NCBI GenBank assembly: GCA_009777445.1
Contig: WRLV01000001.1
Coordinates: forward strand, 35,222-99,221
Direction: 5' to 3'
From: Oscillospiraceae bacterium
GTDB taxonomy: Bacteria > Bacillota > Clostridia > Oscillospirales > Ruminococcaceae
Length of the DNA stretch: 64,000 bases
Below, in pieces: positions 1 to 8,502 of the stretch (positions are counted from its first letter, which is position 1; each line of letters opens with the position of its first letter). The translations under genes and the position numbers were made by a program. A model generated the notes under the pieces. That model was not told where the DNA came from. It did no database searches and worked only from the letters and a program-made list of their open reading frames with translations.

Positions 1-321
1 TTCGACCCGTCTTTGGTGGACTTCAGTAATATAGCCGTGATTGCCGCGCGCTCGCTGACCACCGCGCTTATGCACGGCATGACCACCGCCGTTATCGGAA
101 TAGGGCTTTTGTTCTTGAACAAGCAAAAGTTTATGCTTATCCCTTCTTTGTTCGCGCTGTTTTCACTTTCGACGAGTATCCACGCAATTTTCAACCTGCT
201 GTTGCAAACCAAATTCGCTATTTTTGCCATGCTTATGCCTATTTCGATGTTTATCGGCGGTTGGCTGTTCATAAAAAATCACAAAGGAGATTCACACATT
301 GAATTTAGAAAAAATATTTGA
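1..321 (+). CDS. C-terminal part of a polytopic membrane protein (possibly PrsW/CAAX-protease-like), truncated at window start
   Basis: ORF open from the window edge; hydrophobic segments with a His in 'TALMHGMTTAVIGIGL'; family is a guess. Confidence 0.4.
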   Translation, partial: FDPSLVDFSNIAVIAARSLTTALMHGMTTAVIGIGLLFLNKQKFMLIPSLFALFSLSTSIHAIFNLLLQTKFAIFAMLMPISMFIGGWLFIKNHKGDSHIEFRKNI

Positions 322-826
322 TGAATATTACGAACGTATTTATAGGTTTACCCTTTTACGGGTTCGGAATGTGCATGATGCCGAGGATATAACCTCAGAT
401 GTCTTTGTGAAGGTGGCACAAAACATTCATAAATATGATGAGGAAAAAGCCGCTCTTTCAACTTGGCTGTTTACAATAACACTAAATTTAATTAGAGACC
501 ATTGTCGTGCCGCCAAGCGCGGTACGGTTGAATTAGAGTTCGCAGAAAACGTTGCCTCATCCGACAATATCGAGATGAGCGTTGAAGATGATGTTATGTC
601 TGGGGAACGTGCAAAAGCGCTTTACGCCGCGCTGGAACAATTAGATGAACGACAAAAGAATATACTGCTTTTGCGATATAAAAGCAATATGTCTAATCGG
701 GAAATTGCCGACACCTTAGACATAAGCGAAAGTAATGTAGAGACTATTTTATACCGCGCAAGAAAAAAATTAAAAAAATTGCTAAAACCCTGTGAGGTTT
801 TCTCCGGTGCTCCGTATAATCTATAG
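299..826 (+). CDS. RNA polymerase sigma factor, sigma-70 ECF family
   Basis: 'EDITSDVFVKVAQNIHKYDEEKAALSTWLFTITLNLIRDHCR' (region 2) and 'NREIADTLDISESNVETILYRARKKLKKLL' (region 4). Confidence 0.92.
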   Translation: MNLEKIFDEYYERIYRFTLLRVRNVHDAEDITSDVFVKVAQNIHKYDEEKAALSTWLFTITLNLIRDHCRAAKRGTVELEFAENVASSDNIEMSVEDDVMSGERAKALYAALEQLDERQKNILLLRYKSNMSNREIADTLDISESNVETILYRARKKLKKLLKPCEVFSGAPYNL

Positions 827-862
827 AAGCTCTTATAATTACTTGAAGGGAGAAAAAAGGAA

Positions 863-1504
863 ATGAAAGAACATGATAATTTACAAGAAATTTTCGATAG
901 TGTAGAAATCACACCTAACGCCGCCGCAAAACAAAGGGCTAAAGAACGCATGTTGGCATGTGCGAGGGAAATTGCAAGTGAGAAAGAAAACGAAAATTTC
1001 ATAAAAAATAACGAAGAAACTAAATCCAAAATAAAAATCGCCCCCCGTTTCGCGCTCAACCGCTATCATTTTCAGGGGGCGGCAGCAGCCGCGCTGATTG
1101 TTTGTGCAGTCTCTTTTGCAATGCCAATGTTAAACGCGACTCCTGAATTATTGCAAGGCTCGCTGTTCAAACAAATTGAAGAAATGCGAGAAATAAGCAT
1201 AACGCTCAACCCTTCTGAAATTGAAGCAGGGCAGGAGAATATAACCTTTGAGGTTTACGGGTTGCCGAAAAATGAGCTTGAGCAAATTAAACCCGAACAC
1301 ATCTTTTTAGCCGGCTATCTCAGCAACTTTGCGGTGCAAAGCCTTGAAGTTGACAAAGACACGCTGATTATTACCGTGTCTTTGCGCGAAACGGAAAGCG
1401 GCGAATTCCCGACTTCATACAATAACGGCGTTATTATGATTATGCCTGAAACACTAAGCAACAACGAATTTTATTATTACGGAGAGGTTTTGGTGAAATA
1501 TTAG
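863..1504 (+). CDS. Putative anti-sigma factor / single-TM protein co-transcribed with the ECF sigma factor
   Basis: Directly downstream of sigma gene; cytosolic N-terminus, one TM ('GAAAAALIVCAVSFAMPML'), extracytoplasmic C-terminus. Confidence 0.5.
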   Translation: MKEHDNLQEIFDSVEITPNAAAKQRAKERMLACAREIASEKENENFIKNNEETKSKIKIAPRFALNRYHFQGAAAAALIVCAVSFAMPMLNATPELLQGSLFKQIEEMREISITLNPSEIEAGQENITFEVYGLPKNELEQIKPEHIFLAGYLSNFAVQSLEVDKDTLIITVSLRETESGEFPTSYNNGVIMIMPETLSNNEFYYYGEVLVKY

Positions 1505-1567
1505 TTTTGACTTTCTTGATTTTTTTCGCAAATCGATGAACGTTGCCAAGGCTGTATAAATTAGCTG

Positions 1568-1596
1568 TTGACTTTTTGCACTGAATATGCTAAAAT
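1568..1596 (+). promoter_or_regulatory. Putative sigma-A promoter (TTGACT-17-TAAAAT, extended -10 TGC)
   Basis: TTGACT 1568-1573, TAAAAT 1591-1596, 17-nt spacer, upstream of Rpn-like gene. Confidence 0.7.
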
Positions 1597-1622
1597 AATA
1601 TTACAGAAAGCGAGGTGTTATT

Positions 1623-2513
1623 TTGAGCAGTAGAATTATAAAGGCGATTTTGCCTGTTAAGAGCGATGTTGTATTCCGACTCTTCTTTGCAGATGAGCGC
1701 GATATGGGTGACCTTACGAGGTTTTTGAAAGCTTTTTTACTATTGTCTGATGATGATTATGACGAGATTGAAATAGCTGACCCTCATTTATTACGAGACT
1801 ATGACGGCGATAAGTTGGCGATTATAGACGTGAAACTTCGTACCAAAAGCAAAAAGACAATCCACATAGAAATTCAGCTTAGAGTAACGCCCGAGCTTAA
1901 AGAGCGTGTGATTTATTACAGTTCAAAGCTCATAACAGAACAAATGGGCAGCGGTGATAATTATGACACGATTAAGAAAGTTATAAGCATAATAATTACG
2001 GAAGAAACGCTGATTGCTGATAGCCCGGAATATCATCATCGTTTCGTAATGTTCGACCAAAAATCGAATGTTGAGTTTTCTGATTTGTTGGAAATACATA
2101 CGCTTGAGTTGAGCAAATTGCCGATTGATACGGACGGCACAGAGTTGTACGACTGGGCAAAGTTTATTAACGCCGAAACGGAGGAGGAACTAACCATGAT
2201 TGCTGAAAGAAATCCGCAGTTTCAACCGACTGTTGTCAGATTGCGTGAGTTGTCTGGCGATGAAAAGGCGCGTGATTTGTATGAACGCAGGGAAAAAGCA
2301 CGGCGTGACCATAATATGTTTGTTAGAGGGGCTAAGCAAGAGGGGATTATTGAGGGGCGTAGAGAAGGGCGTAGAGAGGGGCGTGTTGAAGGGCGTGTTG
2401 AAGAGCGTTTTGAGATTGCGATGAGACTTCTTGAACGCGGCAGACCCATTGAAGAAATCATGGAAGATACCGGTTTAACACACAGAGAAATCCAACGCTT
2501 GCAACTGCAATAA
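1623..2513 (+). CDS. Rpn family recombination-promoting nuclease / PD-(D/E)XK transposase-like protein
   Basis: 'KSDVVFRLFFADERD', 'LAIIDVKLRTKSKKTIHIEIQL' PD-(D/E)XK core and repetitive 'EGRREGRREGRVEGRVEERF' C-terminal region typical of the family. Confidence 0.88.
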   Translation: MSSRIIKAILPVKSDVVFRLFFADERDMGDLTRFLKAFLLLSDDDYDEIEIADPHLLRDYDGDKLAIIDVKLRTKSKKTIHIEIQLRVTPELKERVIYYSSKLITEQMGSGDNYDTIKKVISIIITEETLIADSPEYHHRFVMFDQKSNVEFSDLLEIHTLELSKLPIDTDGTELYDWAKFINAETEEELTMIAERNPQFQPTVVRLRELSGDEKARDLYERREKARRDHNMFVRGAKQEGIIEGRREGRREGRVEGRVEERFEIAMRLLERGRPIEEIMEDTGLTHREIQRLQLQ

Positions 2514-2528
2514 TCGTCAATCGCAATA

Positions 2529-3614
2529 GTGAGGAGATTAAATTTGAAATATATTTATGATGTTTTAGAGGGGCTTTGTGGGGCTGTTGGGGTGCCGGGG
2601 GTTGCCGGTTGTTCCGATGCGGCTTGTGTTGCGCTTGAGCTTTTGCGTAAGTACATTCCTGATGCGCAGCAGGATAAATTCGGCAATGTTTATGGTATAA
2701 TAAAAGGCGGTAATAAACTTTCAGCCGCTTTGTCGGACGAGCAGGAGACATTCCCAAAATTACCGACACTGCTGTTAGATGCGCATATTGATGAAGTTGG
2801 CATGATTGTCACCTTTATAGACGATAAAGGCTTTATTAAAGCGGGGCTCTGCGGTGGCGTTGACCCACGAATTTTATCGGCGCAACGTGTGACGGTTTGG
2901 GGTAAGAAGCCCATTAACGGCGTTGTCTGTTCCTTGCCGCCGCATTTGGTTAAAGACGAAAAGAAAGCCCTCAAAAAAGAGGATATAATTATTGACGTTG
3001 GCTTAAGCAAAGAACAACTCGCGGAGTTTGTTTCTTTGGGCGACAGAATAACCGTTGACGGCGAGTTCACGCGGCTTAAAAAAGCGCGATTGACATCAAG
3101 GGCGTTGGATAATCGCGCCGGCGTTGCCGCAATATTGTATGCTTTAGAGCTTATGCAGGGCAGAGAGTTGAAGTATGATTTAGCGGTGTTGTTCTCTTCG
3201 CTTGAAGAGGTGGGTGGAAGAGGTGCGCGCATAGGGGCATATCGACTGAAACCCGATTTCGCCGTTGTTGTCGATGTTAGCTATGGGGACTGTCCCGAGC
3301 TTTTAGTGCATGAAAGCGGAAGGATGGGCGATGGAGTAATGATTGGCATTTCACCTTATTTAGACCGCGAAATATTTGAAAACTTCAAAATTCTCGCTAA
3401 AACGCATGATGTTAAACATCAAATAGAGGTCATGTCGCGCTCTACCGGAACTAACGCCGATGAAATTACCGTGTCGCGCTGTGGTGTGAGAGGTGGGCTG
3501 TTGTCGATTCCCTTGAGGAATATGCACACCCCTGCCGAGCTTGTGGACATTGAGGATATCGAAGCAACGGGAAGACTGCTTTGCGAATTTTGTTGTGATA
3601 AATGGGGTGTTTGA
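2529..3614 (+). CDS. M42 family aminopeptidase (glutamyl aminopeptidase/endoglucanase-like)
   Basis: 'LLDAHIDEVGMIV', 'LDNRAGVAA', 'SSLEEVGGRGARIGAY', 'STGTNADEITVSRCGVRGGLLSIPLRNMHTPAE'. Confidence 0.93.
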   Translation: MRRLNLKYIYDVLEGLCGAVGVPGVAGCSDAACVALELLRKYIPDAQQDKFGNVYGIIKGGNKLSAALSDEQETFPKLPTLLLDAHIDEVGMIVTFIDDKGFIKAGLCGGVDPRILSAQRVTVWGKKPINGVVCSLPPHLVKDEKKALKKEDIIIDVGLSKEQLAEFVSLGDRITVDGEFTRLKKARLTSRALDNRAGVAAILYALELMQGRELKYDLAVLFSSLEEVGGRGARIGAYRLKPDFAVVVDVSYGDCPELLVHESGRMGDGVMIGISPYLDREIFENFKILAKTHDVKHQIEVMSRSTGTNADEITVSRCGVRGGLLSIPLRNMHTPAELVDIEDIEATGRLLCEFCCDKWGV

Positions 3615-3618
3615 TAAA

Positions 3619-4650
3619 ATGATAGACTTGCTTTCTAAGCTTTGTTCGTTGAATGGAACGTCGGGGGCAGAGCGCGATGTGCGTGATTATATCTGCTCAA
3701 AAATTAAGTCAGCGCAAAATTCCGATGGTGACTGTGAAATAAAAACTGATAATTTAGGCAATCTCATTGTCTTTAAAAAAGGAAAGAAGCGGGCGAAAAA
3801 CAAAATTATGCTTTGCGCCCATATGGATGAGGTTGGCTTTATTGTTGATTATATTACAAGTGACGGTCTCGTTAAAATAAAAAACATCGGCGGAATAAAC
3901 CCTGCCGCAATTATTGGCAGAAGACTCATGTTCGGCTCTGTTGCGGGTGTTGTGGGCGCGAAACCGATTCACAAACTTAAAAGTGATGAGAAAGAAAAGC
4001 AGCCCGGAATAGACGAATTATTCGTTGATATAGGTGTCTCGTTTCGCGAGGAGACCGTTGAGCATATTTCTCTCGGTGACAACGGCTATTTTATCGGCGA
4101 GTTTTGCGAAATGGGTGACAATCTCGTTATGGCTAAGGCTATAGACGACCGTTTGGGTTGCGCCATTTTAATTGAAATGCTCTCTAAAACGCAAGAATAT
4201 GATGCGCACTACGTATTCACAACGGCAGAAGAAGTCGGAACTCGTGGGGCGAGCGCGGCGGCGTTCGCGGTTAAACCGGACATGGCAATCGTTCTTGAAG
4301 CTACCACTGCCGCCGATATACCCGGCGTTAAAGACGGCGATATTGTCTGCAAATTGGGGGAAGGCCCCGTAGTTTCTTATATGGACTCAGGCGCGATTTA
4401 TGACAAAGAGTTATATGACACAGCCTTTTTTACAGCGCGCGAGAACGGCATTAAATGTCAAACCAAAACCAAAATTGCCGGGGGGAATGACTCGGGCGTT
4501 ATCCACAAAACTCTAAGCGGAATAAGAGTCGTTGCTCTGTCTGCCCCTTGCCGTTATCTTCACACGGCGAACTGTGTTATAAACAAGTCCGATTTGAAAG
4601 AAATGCTTTCGTTGGCTGAGAAATTGTTTGAAAAGATGGCGATATTATGA
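3619..4650 (+). CDS. M42 family aminopeptidase (second tandem copy)
   Basis: 'MLCAHMDEVGFIVDYI', 'AIDDRLGCA', 'TTAEEVGTRGASAAAF', 'GGNDSGVIHKTLSGIRVVALSAPCRYLHT'; start set to internal ATG. Confidence 0.92.
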   Translation: MIDLLSKLCSLNGTSGAERDVRDYICSKIKSAQNSDGDCEIKTDNLGNLIVFKKGKKRAKNKIMLCAHMDEVGFIVDYITSDGLVKIKNIGGINPAAIIGRRLMFGSVAGVVGAKPIHKLKSDEKEKQPGIDELFVDIGVSFREETVEHISLGDNGYFIGEFCEMGDNLVMAKAIDDRLGCAILIEMLSKTQEYDAHYVFTTAEEVGTRGASAAAFAVKPDMAIVLEATTAADIPGVKDGDIVCKLGEGPVVSYMDSGAIYDKELYDTAFFTARENGIKCQTKTKIAGGNDSGVIHKTLSGIRVVALSAPCRYLHTANCVINKSDLKEMLSLAEKLFEKMAIL

Positions 4651-5366
4651 TTACGTTAATTAATAATAAGCAAGCATTAGAAAAGCTAACCCACGGGGAT
4701 ATTTACGAAGGGAAAATCAAAACGTTAGAACGGGCATACGGGTTTAGTCAAAATTTTTGTGCCTTTTATCAACAAGCGGACTCCCTTCTGCTGTCGCGCC
4801 TTGACGGTGATTTTGTGATTAAGGTTTTGGAGGAGGACTACGATGTTCAGGAGTTGGCTTTATTTTTGAAAGCCCATAATGCAAAGAACCTGTTTTTACC
4901 GCCAAAGCTGTTGCAAGAGCTTGAACTGTTTATAGAAAACGCACAGTTGCGTTATTGCGGAATATTGGAGTATGAGGGGAAACACATTCCCCAAAAAATA
5001 TCTGACAGCCCTGACTTAACCGCCGTTTTCGACATATTAAAACAGGACTTCAACATAGAATATTCGTCATGGCTCACCGATGTTTCTCACCGCGTTCGCC
5101 ACGGAATTTCAACGGTGTATCTTTACAATAACGCATCAACTGTAACCGCTCTTTATGATGCCGACTCTCATGTGTTTTTAACTCAGGTGGGGACCGCCCC
5201 TCAAGAGCGTGGGCGAGGATTGGCGGCGGCAATGCTTAAGGAAGTTGCAGGGCGGTATAAAAAAAGCGGAAAAACAGTGAGCCTTGTAAGCCGTTATTCA
5301 CTAATGCCGTTTTACGAAAAAGTCGGATTTAAAAAAGTCGGCACGGCGGCTATTGCTTTTTTATAG
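4647..5366 (+). CDS. GNAT family N-acetyltransferase
   Basis: C-terminal 'VGTAPQERGRGLAAAMLKEVAGRYKKSGKTVSLVSRYSLMPFYEKVGFKKVGTAAI'. Confidence 0.85.
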   Translation: MITLINNKQALEKLTHGDIYEGKIKTLERAYGFSQNFCAFYQQADSLLLSRLDGDFVIKVLEEDYDVQELALFLKAHNAKNLFLPPKLLQELELFIENAQLRYCGILEYEGKHIPQKISDSPDLTAVFDILKQDFNIEYSSWLTDVSHRVRHGISTVYLYNNASTVTALYDADSHVFLTQVGTAPQERGRGLAAAMLKEVAGRYKKSGKTVSLVSRYSLMPFYEKVGFKKVGTAAIAFL

Positions 5367-5387
5367 CAGAAAGGGCATGTCTGAAAA

Positions 5388-6623
5388 ATGGATATAGAGA
5401 GACTTAGCGAGAGAGCGCAGGTGAAATGCGCTGAAATGTTTGAAGAGCTTGACAGGATTTGTCGCTTTAACAGTCAAAAAGTGTTAAACGCTTTCATTGA
5501 CTGCAAAGTTGCGGCAAACCATCTTGTCGGCACTAACGGCTATGGTTATGATGATACGGGAAGGGATAAAATCGACGAAGTCTTCGCTGCAGTTTTGGGG
5601 GCGCAGGACGCTTTAGTTCGCCACAATTTCGTCAGCGGAACTCATGCGATTTCCACCGCGCTGTTCGGGGTGTTGCGCCCCGGCGATTTGTTAGTTTCGG
5701 CAACGGGCGCGCCTTATGACACCTTGTTGGGGGTAATTTCGGCGAAAAGTGGTGGCTCTCTTCAAGAGTTCGGGGTTAAATATCGTCAAACCGAACTCTT
5801 GCCGGACGGTAGCCCCGATTTTGAGGGCATAAAAGCAAACTGCAAAAATGCCGCCGTTGTGTTTGTGCAAAGGTCGTGCGGATATTCACTAAGGCGTTCA
5901 TTGAACATTCGCGACATAGAAAACATAGTCAATGCCGTGAGAGAAGTGAATAACAATGCTGTAATATTTGTCGACAATTGCTACGGAGAGTTGTGCGAAG
6001 AAAAAGAGCCGTGCGAGGTTGGCGCGGACTTGATTGCAGGCAGTCTTATTAAAAATTTAGGTGGTGGAATTGCAGAAACGGGCGGTTATATTGCAGGGCG
6101 CGCTGATTTAATTCAACTTTGCGCACAACGGCTGACATCGGTTGGAATAGGGCGCGAGGCAGGTTGTTCACTTAACCAAAATCGCGGCATTTTATTGGGA
6201 TTGTACCACGCGCCAAGCGCGGTTTGCGGCGCGCTGAAAACATCGGTTTTCACATGCGCGCTGTTGTCGGAATTGGGCTATAAAACGTATCCCGCCTATA
6301 ACGAGCCACGCACAGACATTATCGCCGCCATTGAATTTGGGTGTCCCGAAAAGATGAAAAGTTTTTGCCGTGGGGTTCAGTCGGGAAGCCCGATTGACAG
6401 CCACGTCACCCCCGAAGCGTGGGCGATGCCCGGATATGACGAAAACGTCATAATGGCAGCAGGGGCGTTCACCATGGGCGCGTCAATAGAACTGAGCGCG
6501 GACGGCCCACTCAGAGAGCCATACGCCGTATGGCTTCAAGGAGGGGTTAACTTTGAGATGGGGAGAATCGGGGTTTTGAAGGCGGCGATGGCAATTGACG
6601 AACAGTTGACAGTTGACAATTGA
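5388..6623 (+). CDS. Methionine gamma-lyase family protein (YnbB-like, PLP-dependent 'aluminium resistance' family)
   Basis: 'NGYGYDDTGRDKIDEVFAAVLGAQDALVRHNFVSGTHAI', 'VFVDNCYGELCEEKEPCEVGADLIAGSLIKNLGGGIAETGGYIAGR'; last residues 'DEQLTVDN' come from the dispersed repeat. Confidence 0.92.
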   Translation: MDIERLSERAQVKCAEMFEELDRICRFNSQKVLNAFIDCKVAANHLVGTNGYGYDDTGRDKIDEVFAAVLGAQDALVRHNFVSGTHAISTALFGVLRPGDLLVSATGAPYDTLLGVISAKSGGSLQEFGVKYRQTELLPDGSPDFEGIKANCKNAAVVFVQRSCGYSLRRSLNIRDIENIVNAVREVNNNAVIFVDNCYGELCEEKEPCEVGADLIAGSLIKNLGGGIAETGGYIAGRADLIQLCAQRLTSVGIGREAGCSLNQNRGILLGLYHAPSAVCGALKTSVFTCALLSELGYKTYPAYNEPRTDIIAAIEFGCPEKMKSFCRGVQSGSPIDSHVTPEAWAMPGYDENVIMAAGAFTMGASIELSADGPLREPYAVWLQGGVNFEMGRIGVLKAAMAIDEQLTVDN

Positions 6624-6663
6624 GAGTTGATAGTTATGTAGGGGACGGGCTTGCCCGTCCCGA
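6597..6663. repeat. Dispersed composite repeat copy: heptad array + GGGACGGGCTTGCCCGTCCC hairpin
   Basis: 'gacgaacagttgacagttgacaattgagagttgatagttatgtaggggacgggcttgcccgtcccg'. Confidence 0.92.
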
Positions 6664-6778
6664 AATTTGACAAACAATTTGACACGCCTTTTAAAATGCG
6701 CTATACTATATAAAAAGGGGCGATTATAGCCTTTCCGTCCGAAATTTATTTCAATCTGAACTGCTTAAAAAATTTTAC

Positions 6779-6807
6779 TTGACATTTTCAGATAAATGTG
6801 TTATCAT
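6779..6807 (+). promoter_or_regulatory. Putative sigma-A promoter TTGACA-17-TATCAT
   Basis: TTGACA 6779-6784, TATCAT 6802-6807; upstream of the 6930 gene. Confidence 0.65.
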
Positions 6808-6929
6808 AAGAAAAACTTTCCTGTTCTTATGTTGACAAATCAAAAGAGGTTGAAATGGTCTATGCGAACACGAGGAGGTTCGCGTTTAAACAGCGTATAT
6901 TTATTTATGATTGATTTAGGGGGTATAAA

Positions 6930-7244
6930 ATGAACTTTTATGAATTATTAAAAGACACAAGGCAAGCACTTGAAAATTTTAATCAAGGTGCCACTGCGCA
7001 ACTAATACAAAATTTTATTGATGTCGGTGAAGATTTATACACGGCTTATATAAAATTAAGTGATGAAGAAAAAAGCAGACACAATAAAATGAGCAAATTT
7101 CGTAAAGATTATGTTGATTTTTGTGTCGTTATACAACGTGTGGTTAACAAAGGGGGTGAGTTAGATAAAAAGTCACAAGAGAGTTTAGTTTCCCTTTCAA
7201 ACAGCATGTTAAAAATAGTTTGGGAAATGTTGACGGACGATTAG
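6930..7244 (+). CDS. Hypothetical protein (small, helical)
   Basis: ORF with upstream promoter and 'gggggt' purine-rich RBS; no family recognised. Confidence 0.6.
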   Translation: MNFYELLKDTRQALENFNQGATAQLIQNFIDVGEDLYTAYIKLSDEEKSRHNKMSKFRKDYVDFCVVIQRVVNKGGELDKKSQESLVSLSNSMLKIVWEMLTDD

Positions 7245-7284
7245 TTATCATAAACAATGATGTTTAAATTTAGGAGGTGTATTT

Positions 7285-7785
7285 ATGCAAGTTGAAATCA
7301 TTTCGGCAATTATTAGTTCAGTTTCAGTTATTATCGCTGCAACTCTTATTCCGACGATTAAAATTTTGAACGAAGTACATATAAACAAACGTAGGAATAA
7401 GAGCGTTTTAGAATTTAAAACCCAACTCGAAAAAACAAAGGAGCATCTTGAAAAACTAGCTTCAGGCGATGGGACTTTTAGCGAAAAGTTTGTTAATGAA
7501 TTTACCGAAAAATACGATGAATTATGCGAAAAATATAACGTTTTAAAAGAAAACGGTTGCGGAGAACATGAAAAAATATTTAAAATTTGGATTGACCTTT
7601 ATTCTAAAGTAAGCTCATTTTTTGAGCAGTGTACGGTTTTTGGTGATGCCCTTGAAAAATCTGAATCCCAACCGCAAATTCTTGATATAGAACTCAATGA
7701 AATGATGAAGACTTCAAATAATTTGTTAGGAAGCCTTAGATATTTTTCGCATTATTATGGCGTGAATATAATACAAAAAAAATAA
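7285..7785 (+). CDS. Hypothetical protein with N-terminal TM and coiled-coil
   Basis: 'IISAIISSVSVIIAATLIPTIKIL' TM; 'aggaggtg' RBS. Confidence 0.65.
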   Translation: MQVEIISAIISSVSVIIAATLIPTIKILNEVHINKRRNKSVLEFKTQLEKTKEHLEKLASGDGTFSEKFVNEFTEKYDELCEKYNVLKENGCGEHEKIFKIWIDLYSKVSSFFEQCTVFGDALEKSESQPQILDIELNEMMKTSNNLLGSLRYFSHYYGVNIIQKK

Positions 7786-7819
7786 AATTCTCGTCAATTT
7801 ATTTTTTCAAACTATTACA

Positions 7820-7856
7820 TGTGCGAACACTCTTCAAGTGTTCGCACACGTTTTTT
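7820..7856 (+). terminator. Rho-independent terminator
   Basis: 12-bp stem TGTGCGAACACT/AGTGTTCGCACA with 5-nt loop followed by cgTTTTTT. Confidence 0.88.
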
Positions 7857-7969
7857 ATGCACGCTATTGACATTTTTTAAATTTTACATTATAATGTAAG
7901 TTAGAATATCGTGTAATAATAGTGGAATGGACAGTTGAGGGTTAAAAGCGGAGTGAGGATTAGTATATC

Positions 7970-8482
7970 GTGGCAAAAAAACACATAAAAAACTTTTTTC
8001 TAATTTCAATAATTGTTGTGGCTTTATTTTTTGTGCTTTCTATATCAATTAGCGCAATAATTAATATAGTACGATTAAAAAATCCCAAAGTTCAGTATAA
8101 TATATCTGACGAATATATAGGCTATATTCAAGAGGAGTTTGAGCTGATACTTTCCGAAAATATAAATATAGAGTATGCTTTTTCTCGCAATGAAGAACAA
8201 TACGCTATTGTAATATCATTTAAAGACGATGATATAACTTCAATAATAAAATGTTTGAAAGACACTTTAAGTTTAGAAAACAATATTAGTCATAAGATTG
8301 TTGAAGATACCTCGTATGAAATACTTATACCTAAAGCAGAAAGAAAAGAGGCAAGTTTATTATTTGCAGATAATAATAAAAGAGTATTTCTATTTAAAAT
8401 TGAAAATAAAGAGCATTTAATGATTGAAAAATATAAACGTTCGATGGATTATAAGAGGTTTGAAGAAATCATGGATTCGTAA
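7970..8482 (+). CDS. Hypothetical single-TM protein
   Basis: 'FFLISIIVVALFFVLSISISAIINIV' TM segment; no family recognised. Confidence 0.6.
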   Translation: MAKKHIKNFFLISIIVVALFFVLSISISAIINIVRLKNPKVQYNISDEYIGYIQEEFELILSENINIEYAFSRNEEQYAIVISFKDDDITSIIKCLKDTLSLENNISHKIVEDTSYEILIPKAERKEASLLFADNNKRVFLFKIENKEHLMIEKYKRSMDYKRFEEIMDS

Positions 8483-8502
8483 GAACGGTTGTCCGTCAAC
8501 TA

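Noticed and set aside
622-1059. Minus-strand ORF 145 aa and similar ORFs antisense to sigma factor and other housekeeping genes
   Set aside because: Overlap well-supported genes on the opposite strand, no homology features
2529-4650. Tandem M42 peptidases as a novel system
   Set aside because: Adjacent M42 paralogues are common in Firmicutes; likely ordinary duplication
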